The notes below the pieces were generated by a model. It was given only the letters and a program-made list of their open reading frames with translations, was not told where the DNA came from and did no database searches. DNA of 64,000 nucleotides, taken from Takakia lepidozioides. Its lineage: Eukaryota > Streptophyta > Takakiopsida > Takakiales > Takakiaceae. Within the stretch, counting starts at the first letter, position 1. Each line of letters opens with the position of its first letter. Shown piece by piece: positions 1 through 10,520 of the stretch. Both the position numbers and the translations under genes were made by a program. The stretch is taken from the NCBI GenBank assembly GCA_030704615.1, contig CM060731.1:78346756-78410755 (forward strand), written 5' to 3'.

Positions 1-17
1 TGCCGTTTTTGGTCCAC

Positions 18-701
18 TCAACCGACTTGTGAATCAAAACGAATCATTACATGATAGGGATTAGCAGGGAGACCAGAATCTTTGTTGATGATTGTACCTG
101 TGGGTAGTTGCGTGAGATGAAGGAGATGGCCTTCGATACCACCTGGCCGAGTGGATGGGTAGAGTCTCCGAGGGACTCTTGGGAATGTTTTCTTGCAATA
201 TATGAGTTCCTCGCACTCTGATTTGGGGATGCCCAGAAGAAGCAGCTGCTCCATGGTACGCGCCTCGGTGACCCATGGGACATTGTTCTCGTAAGCGTAC
301 GTTTCCATATTCTGGTACCCGTACCAGAGGTGTAGGGTCTTTTTGTGGTTGTTGACTTCCATATGCTGCTGCTCATGGGTTTCATTGTGTTGATTCCTGG
401 ACTTTTTTGAGTCCGAGGGAGTTGGGCTGTCTGCGCTGCTGGCCTCCCTTGCTGACCGTTTGGGACGCTGGCCTGGGGAGGTGGAGATCGCCGTAGGCCT
501 GCTGTTGGGAGGAGCTGCCAGTATTTCGACCGAAGCGTCGGCCATTTGCTGATCAAGGATTTGTTGTTGACTTGTTGAATTGGTGCTGGGTGGTGTGAGA
601 GGAGTCGGAGAATTGCTGGGAGTTGCTGTGTCCGTGATGTACCACCTCCTCCCGTTCACTGCAGCTAGATAGAGAGCCCCGCACGCACCAAAGTCACACA
701 C
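18..701 (-). CDS. Unrecognised 227-aa ORF, S/T/P/Q-rich N-terminus
   Basis: This is an uninterrupted minus-strand ORF of 227 residues. I do not recognise the family. The first ~110 residues are low complexity (Ser, Thr, Pro, Gln) with basic patches (PKRSARE, SKKSRN) that could be nuclear localisation signals. The last ~115 residues look more folded, with several Trp and Tyr residues and a Cys pair (SECEELIYCKK). It sits next to transposon DNA, so it may belong to a mobile element or be the last exon of a host gene whose other exons are absent. No splice acceptor decides between these. A coding origin is supported only by length and residue complexity. Confidence 0.3.
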   Translation of the reverse strand: MCDFGACGALYLAAVNGRRWYITDTATPSNSPTPLTPPSTNSTSQQQILDQQMADASVEILAAPPNSRPTAISTSPGQRPKRSAREASSADSPTPSDSKKSRNQHNETHEQQHMEVNNHKKTLHLWYGYQNMETYAYENNVPWVTEARTMEQLLLLGIPKSECEELIYCKKTFPRVPRRLYPSTRPGGIEGHLLHLTQLPTGTIINKDSGLPANPYHVMIRFDSQVG

Positions 702-787
702 AAAGTTGGAAGTTCAAAGTTGGAATTGTACCAAATGTCAACCTGAACACTGCCCTGGCAGCTCTAGAAAAGGGGAAAGAAGTGCAT

Positions 788-1092
788 CACTACAGGAAAA
801 GGGGGGGATTTTCGACGCCGCGGCTTCGTTAAATAGGCCTTTTCGGACGGGAAAAAAAACCAAATTTGTGACGTCCGGGCGTCGCAAGCCCGTTGCAAGA
901 GCGTCGCCAAAAAATGTCGCAAATTTGCGACCAATGGAGGTCGCAAGTATGCGAAACCGCGATTTCCGGACGTCGCAAAAACAAAAAAAAACAAAAAAAA
1001 AACAAAACCTACTCTGCAATGCAGAATTAGCACCGTCCGGGGGTCACAAAATGCGACGCCCGGATGTCACAATTTAAGGGGGTACATTTGAC
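788..1092 (+). mobile_element. CACTA-like element, truncated 5' end
   Basis: The segment opens with CACTACAGGAAAAGGG, the form of a plant CACTA (En/Spm) terminus. It then closely matches, by eye, the first ~320 bases of the larger element starting at 3483. Shared landmarks are the CGACGCCGCGGC block, the CCCTTTTCGG-like block, repeated GGCGTCGC/GCGACGCC motifs, and CAATGCAGAATTAGCACCGT near the end. Similarity stops near 1092, where degraded Ty3 sequence begins. No transposase is encoded, so this is a non-autonomous or truncated copy. Confidence 0.5.
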
Positions 1093-1186
1093 TTTGTGTG
1101 CACTCAAGCCACTACAGCCTGGTATGCCGGAATTTCTTGCTTTCGCGCCAACCACAACCTCGGTACTGCTTCCGCAGAAAGCTGGC

Positions 1187-1838
1187 CTATCCAATAAAAC
1201 TCCTGACTTCTGTCTTATCACTTGGCTTAGGCCACTTAGCCACTATTTGGACTTTCTTGGGATCAATTGAAATTCTATCTTTGGAGATGCAAAATCCCAA
1301 GTAATCCACGTTGTCAACAAAGAACTCACACTTGTTTCTTTTAGCAAACAGATGGTTCTCTCTCAGTATGTCTAAGACCACACGTAAATGCAGTTCGTGC
1401 TCTTCTTCGGTCTTCGAGTATATCAGTATGTCATCTATGTAGACCAAGATCATATTTCTTAAATACTTTTGAAACACGGAATTCATTAGATGCGTGAATG
1501 TTGCTGGAGCATTCGTGAGCCCAAATGGCATCATCAAGAATTCGTAATGACCAAAACGGAATCGAAATCCGGTCTTCGGGTATGTCAGAATCCTTGATTT
1601 GTATCTGGTGATATCCAGATCAGAGATCAAGCTTTGAAAAAACTTGATTCCCATACAGATGGTCAAACAGGTCGTCTACACGAGGCAGATGAAACTTATT
1701 CTTGATGGTGAACTTGTTCAACCACCTATAATCAACACACAACCTCAGACTCCCATCCTTCTTTTTCTTGAACATCACTGGAGCGCCCCAGGGTGATTTA
1801 TTTGGGCGAATGTACCATGTCTCAAGCAAATCATTCAA
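1187..1838 (-). pseudogene. Ty3/gypsy reverse transcriptase fragment
   Basis: Two overlapping minus-strand ORFs (1620-1838 and 1187-1666) together cover the fingers and palm of a Ty3-type reverse transcriptase. The first has [20 protein letters not shown] and the hallmark YRWLN. The second has FGLTNAPATF and the catalytic YIDDILIYS (the YxDD box), then the DYLGF block. It ends at VRSFIG, just before the thumb/connection, where similarity breaks off. A frame change near 1620-1666 separates the halves. Family assignment is secure; the gene is broken. Confidence 0.85.
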
Positions 1839-1902
1839 TTGTCTTTCTAATTCCTCATTCTCTACGATTGAATGTCTGTATGGCGCCTTTGCAATCGGTA
1901 CA

Positions 1903-3191
1903 TCATCCGTTCACTAATTCAATAGCATGATCAACCTCTCGCTCGGGGGGCATTCCAGGAAGTTCATCAGGAAACACATCAACATATTCATGCAGCAGTA
2001 CGTCAAGTCTAGGATGTGAATTTTTCACACACTCTATTCTTGATGGTTCATGCACGCTAACGGCAAAAAGTTGCGCGTCCCCTTTACGAATGTACCTCTT
2101 TATCTGCAAGGCTGACAAGACTGGGACATTAGGAAGGGCCCTGGTACCTTTAAGATTGAATGCCTCCCACTGACCGTTCCGAGCTTGCAGGCTACCACCG
2201 CATCCACTGGATCCAACCAATGCATACCGAGGATGCAATCGTACCGAGCTCCATCCCAAACCTCAAAATCTGATGTCGTGTGTACACCTTGCAAGATCAT
2301 TGGCACGTCTAATAGATGTCTGTGCGTAAACTCCACACCGCCGTTGGGTAGCAGAATATAGGAAGGCTGTACATCATAAAATTCTGGCAATTTCACCAAT
2401 CTTCTGATTTCCCTAGTGATGTCCTTGCTTCGTTTCATCTTGGCCTCATGGGAAGTGCTACTGGTCTTCGTCACACACCAGGGGTGTCCGTCATGCTTTC
2501 GATCCATGCAGTCTGTTAACATCCCTGAGGCTTTGTTTGACGAAGTAACAGGTGAAAACTCGAAGATGACATTGCCATCGACTTCGGGAGGCAGATACGT
2601 TACCTTCCTGACTGGAAATTTGGCATAGTCGAGAGCAGCCAGCTCGGAGCGAGAACCGTCAAGGTGATGTTGTCGTAGGAGCTGCACAATGGACCGGGTG
2701 GAGTTATGCTCGAGGGTAATGCGTGGCACCTGCAGAGACGTCCATGTCGGATTTGAAAACCGTGTGGAGGACATGGGGACCTCAATGCACTCATCTTCCT
2801 CGTCGGAAATGTCGAATACCTCCACACGAGAAGCTATGGAGGGTCTTGACGGTCTAGGTCGGGAATGATTATCGTTGCATACCTCTCTGTTGGCAGTGGC
2901 CGCCTGTCGGTTTCCCTCATATTCATCCTCATTCCGTGGCTCACTCACAGCCAACTCCCGAGATTGTTTTTCAGTTTGAGTTTGTGGAGGGGCCAATTTT
3001 TGCATCTCAAATCGAATTAAAATGCCTAGAGCCTCCATCTGTTGCTGGGAAAATAATTGACTCCCACGCTCACGATCTGAAGTTCGGTGTAGGCTGGCTG
3101 CATCGGAGCGCTCACGCTCTCCTGCCATTTCACTATCTTGTTCGTCGTCACAAGGGTGTGTGCTCACAGAGCCGAACGAGATCTGGCTCAT
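1903..3191 (-). pseudogene. Ty3 gag/protease-like region
   Basis: A 363-codon ORF (2100-3191) has a charged, Gln-rich N-terminus and a C-terminal block ending ILGMHWLDP, which matches the flap/ILGMDWL region of retroviral-type aspartic proteases in Ty3 elements. I see no D-S/T-G active-site triad ahead of it, so the protease is degenerate or joined through a deletion. A second ORF (1903-2259, another frame) carries the protease-RT linker, including the YVDVFPDELPGMPP motif that typically precedes Ty3 reverse transcriptase. No zinc knuckle is visible. Confidence 0.6.
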
Positions 3192-3260
3192 TCACCCGAT
3201 TTCCTTACTTCTGGAAATTTTGAAATTCCACGATCTGCTCTCCCCGATCGCTGAACCGCA

Positions 3261-3271
3261 CTCTGATACCA
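3261..3271 (-). promoter_or_regulatory. Primer-binding site, initiator tRNA-Met type
   Basis: The minus strand reads TGGTATCAGAG here, the sequence complementary to the 3' end of initiator tRNA-Met used by most plant LTR retrotransposons. It lies 70 bases upstream of the gag/protease-like ORF, in the right orientation, which marks the inner edge of the 5' LTR (LTR sequence would be at 3272 and above). Confidence 0.75.
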
Positions 3272-3482
3272 CTTATCACTGCTCTGTCTTTATTTCGACC
3301 GTAGCACTTCTATATGTTCTATCCAGTTCTCAACAATAGCACCAGTTCTATCCAACCAATTTCAGTTACATAAAGTCACATACAATTGATCTCATTTCAA
3401 AAGCTCAAAGGAAGGAGCTGTCCACTTGATTATATTCGATAGGGAAAATCAATGCCAGTGTAAGACACTCCTCTGCTCACTA

Positions 3483-4714
3483 CACTATAGGAAAAGGGAG
3501 GGGGTTTCGACGCCGCGGCGTCGTAAAATAGCCCTTTTCGGGCGGGGAAAAAAACCAAATTTACGACGCCCAGGCGTCGCAAGCATGTCGCAAGGGCGTC
3601 GCAAATTTGCGACCAATGGGGGTCGCAAATATGCGAAACCGCGATTTGCGATGCCGACGAGATTTACGACGCCCGGGCGTCGATAAAAATAATTTTTTTA
3701 AAAATAAAATAAAATAAAAACCTACTCTGCAATGCAGAATTAGCACCGTCCGGGGGTCGCAAAATGCGATGCCCAGACGTCACAATTTAAGGGGGTACAT
3801 TTGAATTTAAGCGGAAAAATTTGAATTTGAAATTTGAATTTCAAAAACTTGTTGACCATTGACTCCGGTTCTGTCTAATGGCGATATGTTCATTGTTCTA
3901 CATATATCATGCAACGCATACTTGAACCTAAGACCTCCACGTTACAACATTTCTAAGACACTACAAACTAACCAACATACCTACGCTACATCTTTGTATC
4001 ACAAAAGCAATCTAAATATATATAAATATATATATACATATAAAGATTTCCTTCAATTTCTTCAAGTTCCTTCTAAGGAGGTCTCTCTTGTGACACCGGG
4101 GAGTTGCAACCTCCACAGCCTTAGTGCCCAGCCCCAACATCGTCGCCGTTGTTGTACCCCCCCACCGCCAGGTGCCCCAAGCGACGTCCTTGTGTGGACC
4201 TAAGCTGACCACAACACCATTGCGACCCCCTGTGGCGACGCCGTTGCGACCCCCTGACGTTTGCAACGTTGGGCGTCCCAGCGCGGGGCGCCCCTAGCGA
4301 CACTTTTGTGAAGTTGAGGGCCGCAAAGCCAAAAAAAAAAAAAGAAAAAAAAAAAAAACTCTCACTGTGGTGATGCTGTTGCGACACCCTGGCGTCGCAA
4401 AGGCACTGGGGCGGCCTCTTAGTGACGCTTTTGCGACGTCTCGGCGTCGCAACGTCCAAAAAAATAAAAAAAATAAAAATAAAAATTCTTGGATTTCCGA
4501 CGCCAGGGCGTCGCAAGAAAAAAAATCCATCGCAGCGAGGGCCCTCTTTCCCCCTTCATGCCACCTTACGACGGCTGGGCGTCATAATGGTGTCGCAGCG
4601 GGGGATTGCAACGCCGAGGCGTCGCAAAAAACGTCGCGGGCTCGGCGCCTCGCGGGGCGTGGGGGCGCGGCTGGCGTCCCAAACCCCCCCCCCCCCCCCC
4701 AATTTGTTGTAGTG
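3483..4714 (+). mobile_element. Non-autonomous CACTA-like element (~1.2 kb)
   Basis: The left end is CACTATAGGAAAAGGG and the right end is the inverse form, TTGTTGTAGTG. The flanking triplets are CTA and TTA, so a 3-bp target duplication is only imperfect. The interior holds no transposase. It is packed with imperfect palindromes of the form CGACGCC..GGCGTCG, as expected for the subterminal transposase-binding repeats of CACTA elements, plus A-rich and C-rich homopolymer runs. Predicted ORFs here are translations of the repeats and are not credible genes. Whether both ends belong to one insertion is uncertain, because the right half is more diverged. Confidence 0.55.
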
Positions 4715-4789
4715 TTATCATAGGGATCCGGGTTAGTTCAAGCCCAGTATAAACCTAACTAGAACTCTAATCACAGCTTGTACACTCTG

Positions 4790-5000
4790 GACATGACTTC
4801 TGCGTGAGCGTAAGCGTGAGAGCGTACGCTCACGCGATGGTGACGTGGCGTGAGCGTGAGGCTGACATGTCGTTATCCTGCTGACGTGGCAGTCGTCTGA
4901 ATGACGTGGCATTTGGACAACTTGTCAGATGTCATGTCATCAAAAACATATAGCACCTATAGCCGAGGGGTCTATAGCCGTGGCATTCATTCATCCAAAA
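4790..5000. repeat. GTGAGCGT / TGACGTGGC repeat module, copy 1
   Basis: This non-coding stretch has clustered GCGTGAGCGT repeats including the 10-bp palindrome AGCGTACGCT, three copies of TGACGTGGC (4841, 4882, 4902), and then CTATAGCCG words. The same three motif classes recur at 27205-27440 in the same order, so this is a dispersed repeat, probably the end of a mobile element. Confidence 0.5.
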
Positions 5001-5151
5001 CACCAAAAATTAAAATGCAGGAACGAGTTGTGAAAGCATTTGCATCCATTCCATTTATTTTCGAACGACTACACACAAGAAATAAATGGCACACATTGCA
5101 CAATATAATTGGAGGCTGCACTGGCACCAAATATACGAAGGGACATCAAGT

Positions 5152-5816
5152 TCAAGTTTCAATTCTTATGAAATCCAGTAATGGAAATTGCAGATGACCA
5201 AAGTGAAGAGGATGATATGTGCTCCTATCCCGCTGCATAAGTGTATTTACCTCGTTGAAACTCATGGTGGCCTGGTGAATGAAGATGTCACGTCTGGGAT
5301 CACAAACCATTTTGTTCAAGAAGATAAAATACAGATTCTTGCAGGGTATAAATTTTCCTGTCTTTCCCAAACTTGTTGTAAGCATGCCAACAAAATCAGG
5401 ACAGGTGCAGTTGGGGAAATTTGAAACTGTGATGTCGTACAATCGGTCATGCATAGCGGATGTGGAGGTCATCATAGTGTAGATTCGTCCATACCCGAGA
5501 TGTGAAACTTCCGTAGCGCCTGTAACACGACCTTGAAGCATTCGAGCGGATTCCACCTGTGTTCGGCAGTCGGAAGGAAACGACGAACCAACTTCACATT
5601 TTGTTTTGTTGGCCATGCATCAGCGTTGAGTGGTGGCACTCGAGAACTTGCTGAAGTAGAAGCACCTGCATGTATAGAGGGGGCTTGCTGAAGGGAGAAG
5701 CCTGCCTCCTCCAACATGGCAATCTCCTGAGTTGTGAGATGTGTCCCCACCTTCACAGGCCAAATGCTTGGTGGAGGAGGCTTCATGACCACCGATGGTC
5801 GCACAGTCCCACGCAC
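5152..5816 (-). pseudogene. SWIM-finger-like transposase/FAR1-type remnant
   Basis: Two overlapping minus-strand ORFs in different frames (5472-5816, 114 aa; 5152-5616, 154 aa) form a decayed gene. The downstream one contains YDITVSNFPNCTCPDF followed by an IPCKNLYF block. This resembles the CxCx(n)CxH SWIM zinc finger found in MULE transposases and FAR1-type proteins, with Asn where the last His is expected. The upstream ORF has no recognised domain. No DDE catalytic domain is seen. The assignment rests on one motif and is tentative. Confidence 0.35.
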
Positions 5817-5929
5817 GCACCTACCACAGTCGTCAAGGCATAACCAGAATCAGTGCTTCTTTGCCTTTGCTTGCCCATAAGGCTGGAACAAACCAGTGAA
5901 GGTCGGAGCTGGAGGATTGAGAGTATTGT

Positions 5930-6250
5930 ATACGGTCATATTTTTCCTCTCAGACACCTCATTCTATTGTGGTGTCCCTGCTACAGTAAACTGCCTCTGT
6001 ATGCCATTCTCTTGACAGAATAAATTAAACTCATTAGAGATGTATTCACCACTAAGTCACCACCCCCATCAGCCCTTAGAACCTTGATCTTCTTACTTAG
6101 CTGATTTTCAAGGTCCAGTAACTTATACTGTTTAAACCTATAAAAGGCCTCTGACTTTTGTTTAAACAAATAAACCATAGTAAACCTTGAAATATTGTGT
6201 ATAAAGGTGATGAAATTATATTTAAACCCGTTGTGTGTGAGCATTTGCAT
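5930..6250 (-). pseudogene. Copia integrase core fragment
   Basis: The 89-codon ORF at 5981-6250 carries the centre of a Ty1/copia integrase: the block around the first catalytic Asp (here HNISRF in place of the usual DDxSRF, so the Asp region is altered) and the KVLRADGGGD block before the second Asp. The conserved TPQQNG-like motif lies in another frame near 5955. The altered first catalytic block and the frame break make it inactive. Confidence 0.7.
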
Positions 6251-7143
6251 CGGTCCACGAATGTCAGTACTATGTACGAGGCCTAACAGTTCAGTATCTC
6301 TTGTGCCTCCCTCTACTGGGAATTTCTCTCGGTGTTGTTTTCCTGAGATACAATCTCTACATAATGTTAGTTTCCTAACATCTACGGAATTCAGCCTTTA
6401 ACCATAGAGTTAGTTTGCATTTGTTGCATTCTAGCTTGGTTTATATGACCTAATCTACAGTGTCATAGGTCTGCCTTGTTAGTCTCTAAGACAGTTGGCA
6501 TTGCTAGTCTCTAAGACAGTTGGCATTGCCATGACTTGTGAGTTCTGTAATGCAGTTCCTAGCTTATAGAGTCCGTTTTCTATCTCACATTTTGCTATGA
6601 GATTTCCCTTAGAATTCTTAAGGTTGCAGCAACCTTCTTTTATGTTCATCTCTCCCCCAACTAGGTCTAACTTAACAGAAAATAAGTTCTTCTTGGCACA
6701 TGGAGTACGTTAGGTACCTCACTTCGCTGTCCATTACACAACAATACAATGGCTGACCCTTTGTCTGCTACATGTGTTGAGTCATCCCCTAAATAGACAA
6801 CTTGTCTCTGTCTCCACTCTTTGTATGTCGCAAAAGTGTGTATGTCATGTGTCATGTGCTACGTGGCTCTTATGTGCCGTCAAACTTAGGAATATTTGTT
6901 CACATCTATTTGAGCCATTCCAGTCTCTCAATTTCAATTATCACTTCCAAGAAAGCATAAACATCACTGAATTCAGAACATGTGTTCTTCTATAAGAAAC
7001 ATAATTCTTCCACACTGATGCATCGTGGAGAATTGTTAGTACTCTCCTCCAAACCCTATTGACTCCTTTTAATTTCATTGTGTGTCCTGAAATTATTACT
7101 TCGTTCTCACTAGAGATACTCTCTGTCCTGAGCCACAACCATA

Positions 7144-7155
7144 GCTCTGATACCA
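7144..7155 (-). promoter_or_regulatory. Primer-binding site of the copia relic
   Basis: The minus strand reads TGGTATCAGAGC, an exact initiator tRNA-Met-type primer-binding site. It is preceded by TTTTCATA, consistent with an LTR ending in CA two bases away. The gag fragment of the copia relic follows directly. Confidence 0.8.
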
Positions 7156-7157
7156 TA

Positions 7158-7440
7158 TGAAAATACCTATGCTATCCAGACTCAATGACACCCAGATTCA
7201 TGTAAAACATAAAACAAGATCAAATAGATCTTACATCAAGAGAGAGTGTGTTTACAAGAGAGATGTGCACTCTCTGTGTCTCGGCTGAGTCTGGTGGTTC
7301 TACATCCACTCAATTATTGAGCTTTATACCGCTCTAGGGTGATTGCAGCCTACAGTGTCCATTTTTTAACGTAACTGCGTCATTTTTCCTGGACATAGTT
7401 ATCTTGAATCAAAGAGATGTTATCATAACCAAATGAGTAC
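7158..7440 (-). mobile_element. Probable 5' LTR of the copia relic
   Basis: The sequence beside the primer-binding site begins (plus strand) TGAAAATACC, so the minus-strand LTR would end GGTATTTTCA. It is AT-rich with a CTCTCT/GAGAGA-rich core and no ORF. The outer boundary cannot be seen because no second LTR is present; 7440 is only an estimate. Confidence 0.45.
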
Positions 7441-8440
7441 TCTTACCCTTGGAAATGAAAGTCATGATGTGTGTGAGTGTGAAACGGACCCGCAAGTCGC
7501 CTACTCTCTGGACTCGGGCACCCGCTCGGCCCCTGCCCCCGATCAGTTCTCTATGTTGAACAGAACCTTCACACCGTAGGTCCAAAAATCATGAGACCAA
7601 GTCGGTGCACCCCTCCTCATCGAGGGCTCTCCAATGGCACCAGGCGTCAAGGCTGTGGCCCCGCGGTTTGGGAGATCTCAACGCTACAAAATAAACAAAC
7701 AAACAAACAAATTATCTAGCTTTATATATTGATACTAGGTGTAGATGCATATATTGGTACAAATTTCTTTTCAGATCGTTTTTTATTTTAAGGCAGACAG
7801 TTTAGGCATTGTACTGCCAAAGTAGGGCAGTTTGTGAGTTATCTGGGAATCGTTGGTAAAGCACATAGGAACTTAGATCGTGTCTGAGACGACCATGGAG
7901 AAGCTCTGGCGTCAAAATGACCATAGGGAGCTGCATCGACAGTGAATTAGGCTGCCAATTCGGTACTAGTAACAACAACATGCACATGTTCGAAACAATA
8001 CATGACGACTGTTCCAGTCCCGGATTGCGATCTCTTTATTCTCCCGCCTTTCAAGTCCAGTAGGAGCACACGATGAGGAGTCTTGGCAATTGGAGGAAAC
8101 AATCTGTTTAGCGATGAAATATCGCAACAAAACAAGTGCTGCATCGAAGCAAACGACGGGTGAAGGAGCTTCCCGGTGAAGTTTTGAACTCCTCAGCGAT
8201 GCAAAATGTGTAGGAAGGAACTTAGAAGATCTGTGACCCAGTGGCAGGGCCAAAGACCCCCTGGGGGTACCACCAGTATTTTTACTGCCAGAAAGCGGCA
8301 GACTGCCTGTATGGCGAAACCACGGAAACCAACAAAAGGTATAGCTTTTCTTCCCTGATTCCCCTGAGAATTTACAGACAACTACGGGGCAAACAAATAA
8401 ATAAACAAACAAATTATCTTGCTTCATATATTGACTAGGG
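7441..8440. other. No recognisable gene; short direct repeat
   Basis: I find no supported gene here. The 197-codon minus-strand frame at 7966-8559 has no recognisable domain and a composition like random translation. The only structure seen is a ~45-base direct repeat (AAACAAACAAATTATCT plus TATATATTGA-like sequence) at about 7690-7738 and 8398-8440, which brackets the segment and may mark the ends of an old insertion. Confidence 0.4.
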
Positions 8441-9130
8441 TAGCTTGTGCCGTTGGCCCAATTGTAAGCCCAAGTGCACTCTCGTATGTATCTAAGTGTC
8501 TCTCCTATGTCGAGGCCCAACCTATGCGACCTCTGAGGTAGCCTCCGCCGTTGGCCCAAGTGTCAAGTGTCATCTAAACCCAACTGCAAGATCTCCTATG
8601 TATCCCAGTGCGTCTCCTATGTCAAGGCCCAAGTATGACCTCTAGGGTAGCCTGTGCCGTTGGGCCATTTGTGAAAAATTGAAATATAAGACCAAGTGCA
8701 ATTTCCTATGTATCCCAGTGCATCTCCTATGTCGAGGCCAAATGCGATCTCTAGTATAGCCTATGTCGTTGGCCCATGTGTGAAGAATTGAAATCTACGA
8801 CCAAGTGCGATTTCCTATATACATCCAAGTGCGTCTCCTATGTCGATGCCCATCTAAGCCCAAATGTAGGATATGATGTTGCGTTGCCCATGTGTGAAGA
8901 ATTGAGATCTAAAACAAAGTGCAATTTCTTATGTATCCTAGTGAGTCTCCTATGTCGAGGCTCATCTAAGCCCAAGTGCAATCTCCTATGTATCCAAGTA
9001 CGTCTCCCATGTCAAAGCCCCATTTATTTTTTCCCATGAATTTATTGAGTAGTAATATATCCAATCATTATTGATGTTGGCAAGGCCCAAATGCGACCTC
9101 TAGCGTAGCCTGTGCCGTTGGCCCAAGTGT
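8441..9130. repeat. Degenerate ~110-117-bp tandem repeat
   Basis: The core CGTTGGCCCA recurs at 8451, 8549, 8659 (one change), 8767, 8882 (one change) and 9116. Spacings are 98, 110, 108, 115 and 234 (twice 117). Each unit also holds the paired words CTCCTATGTATCC-AGTGCGTCTCCTATGTCGAGGCC. About seven units are present and are diverged. Short ORFs across the tract are by-products of the repeat. Confidence 0.75.
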
Positions 9131-9305
9131 CCAATGTCATCTAAGTCATCTCAGTAAATCAAGATCCTGCAGACGTGTGAGAATTACTTTACTTTGTAGA
9201 CTGATCATCATATGATGTTCTCCCTGCTTTGCAGCTTTCAAATTATAACATCTTGGGAATAAACAATGTTGCCATGCAAACACCATTGTAATTTACTCTG
9301 CACTC

Positions 9306-9967
9306 TCAAGAAAGCAGAGTTTTTTTTGTTGAGATTTGCCCATCTGCTCTACAGCAGATGGAATGGAAGCTTACATGTAGAGTGGAATGTATTGAAATGC
9401 CGGCACTACTTGTTCCACTACTAGTGCTCGTAGTTGGAGATGTTTGTGTAGCTGCTGGTGTCACCGCTGCCCTTGTGCCTCTAGTGATTGAGACATAATT
9501 AGGTGACCAATACTCTCGCCACTCCTCAATCTCCACCGCATGTCCCCGCCTAAATTCATGGTAATCATCCATGGGCGGCCCCTCAAGGTGCTGGAATAGC
9601 CCCTTCCATGCCATAAAGGGCGTAAACAGTTGTGGATTGCGCATTTGCTGCAAATCACACCAACTGTCAAACTCTTGTATAAAGTCATCAAGCTCGATGG
9701 TGCCCACAGCTCCAGAGTACCTACGTGGCCCATTGGTAGCTCCATACATCTCCTCCATCGTGTCCCACAACAATGGCACGGAAATGACTTGCACCCTTGG
9801 CGAGAATCCTCCTGACTCCGAGTCTGAACCTTCCTCAGAAGACACTGAAGGTGAAAGTGGCCTAAACCGCACACCTTGTCTTGTGTACCCACTAGTATCG
9901 CTGGTGCTTGTACCGGCACTCCCCTCAGCAGCTGGTGGCACCTCCGTGATGAAAACTCACAACCCAA
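9306..9967 (-). pseudogene. LTR-retrotransposon gag, N-terminal half (inverted)
   Basis: The minus-strand ORF (start 9941) encodes a Ser-rich leader and then a helical gag block with ELDDFIQEFDSWCDLQQM, LFTPFMAWKGLFQHLEGPPM and EWREYWSPNYV. This is typical of the retrotransposon gag N-terminal domain. It ends in a T/S-rich linker with GTSSAG near 9400. The rest of a gag of this type is found on the opposite strand from about 11170, where it starts at a similar GGTSSKG linker. The two look like halves of one gene separated by an inversion. No other element domains are attached here. Confidence 0.6.
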
Positions 9968-10520
9968 CCAGTTGTCAACCTGTCTCTAATCCCCACTTTC
10001 TACAAGGTAACCGGGTAAAGAACCTGTTGCGGCTACTGGTTCAAGCAGGAATAATAGGTTTCTAACGTAGACCTGTACCTGCACCTGCATCCACAGCAAG
10101 TACTCCTATGGTCTGCTGGTCATCAACCCAACCTCACCATAGAAGAAACACTTGTGGTCTTGCTGGTCATCACTCCAGCCTCACCACCGACAGCATACTC
10201 TAGGATTGGCTGGTGATCAAATCCGGACCAACCTCCTATGAAAACAAGCGCCCACACAAAGCTAACATGGCGCACAGTCAAGCATGCAAGTGTGGAGGGG
10301 ATCCAAACACAAGAAAATCAAGACAACAACTCCCCCACACCAAAAACACTCCACAGTGTCGCTCCTGCAAGGACCCCAGCCCAAACCCGGACTGACTCTT
10401 GCCTCCACCTATGGAAAGGTTTTGGCCTACAGAGAGGGTGAAAGACTATGGAGAAGAGAAACTAAAGCAATTCCTAACCCCAGAATGCTCTCATCCCACC
10501 ACTCTCCCTCCTGTCTCTAT
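9968..10520. other. No gene seen
   Basis: This stretch has no recognisable coding sequence or repeat. It is C-rich on the plus strand with several short ACTGGTT/ATCAACC-like words. If the neighbouring gag half is inverted, it would be part of the 5' untranslated region or LTR of that element. Confidence 0.4.

Larger units (their letters stand above)
1093..3271 (-). mobile_element. Ty3/gypsy-type retrotransposon, 3'-truncated
   Basis: Read on the minus strand the element runs primer-binding site (3261-3271), gag/protease-like ORF (3191 to 2100), linker (2259 to 1903) and reverse transcriptase (1838 to 1187). RNase H and integrase are missing, so the 3' half is lost. The pieces lie in different frames with stops between them, so it is not functional. 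The flanking 3272-3482 sequence is probably what remains of the 5' LTR, cut by the CACTA-like element at 3483. Confidence 0.75.
5930..7157 (-). mobile_element. Ty1/copia retrotransposon relic, internal region
   Basis: On the minus strand the order is primer-binding site (7144-7155), gag fragment (6941-7156), protease/pre-integrase fragment (6667-6855; VYLGDDSTHVADKG and VPNVLHVP, a typical copia block) and integrase core (5981-6250; ISRFTMVYLFKQKSEAFYRF and KVLRADGGGD). Beyond 5981 the frame changes but the copia signature TPQ-x-NEVSERKN is readable down to about 5930. Reverse transcriptase and RNase H are absent. Stops and frameshifts show that the copy is dead. Confidence 0.75.

Noticed and set aside
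3426-4723. Several 80-130-codon ORFs inside the CACTA-like elements
   Set aside because: They read through GGCGTCGC repeats and homopolymers and differ between the element copies, so they are not conserved coding sequence.
7966-8559. 197-codon minus-strand ORF
   Set aside because: No motif, unusual composition and a tract bracketed by a short direct repeat; open by chance is the simpler reading.
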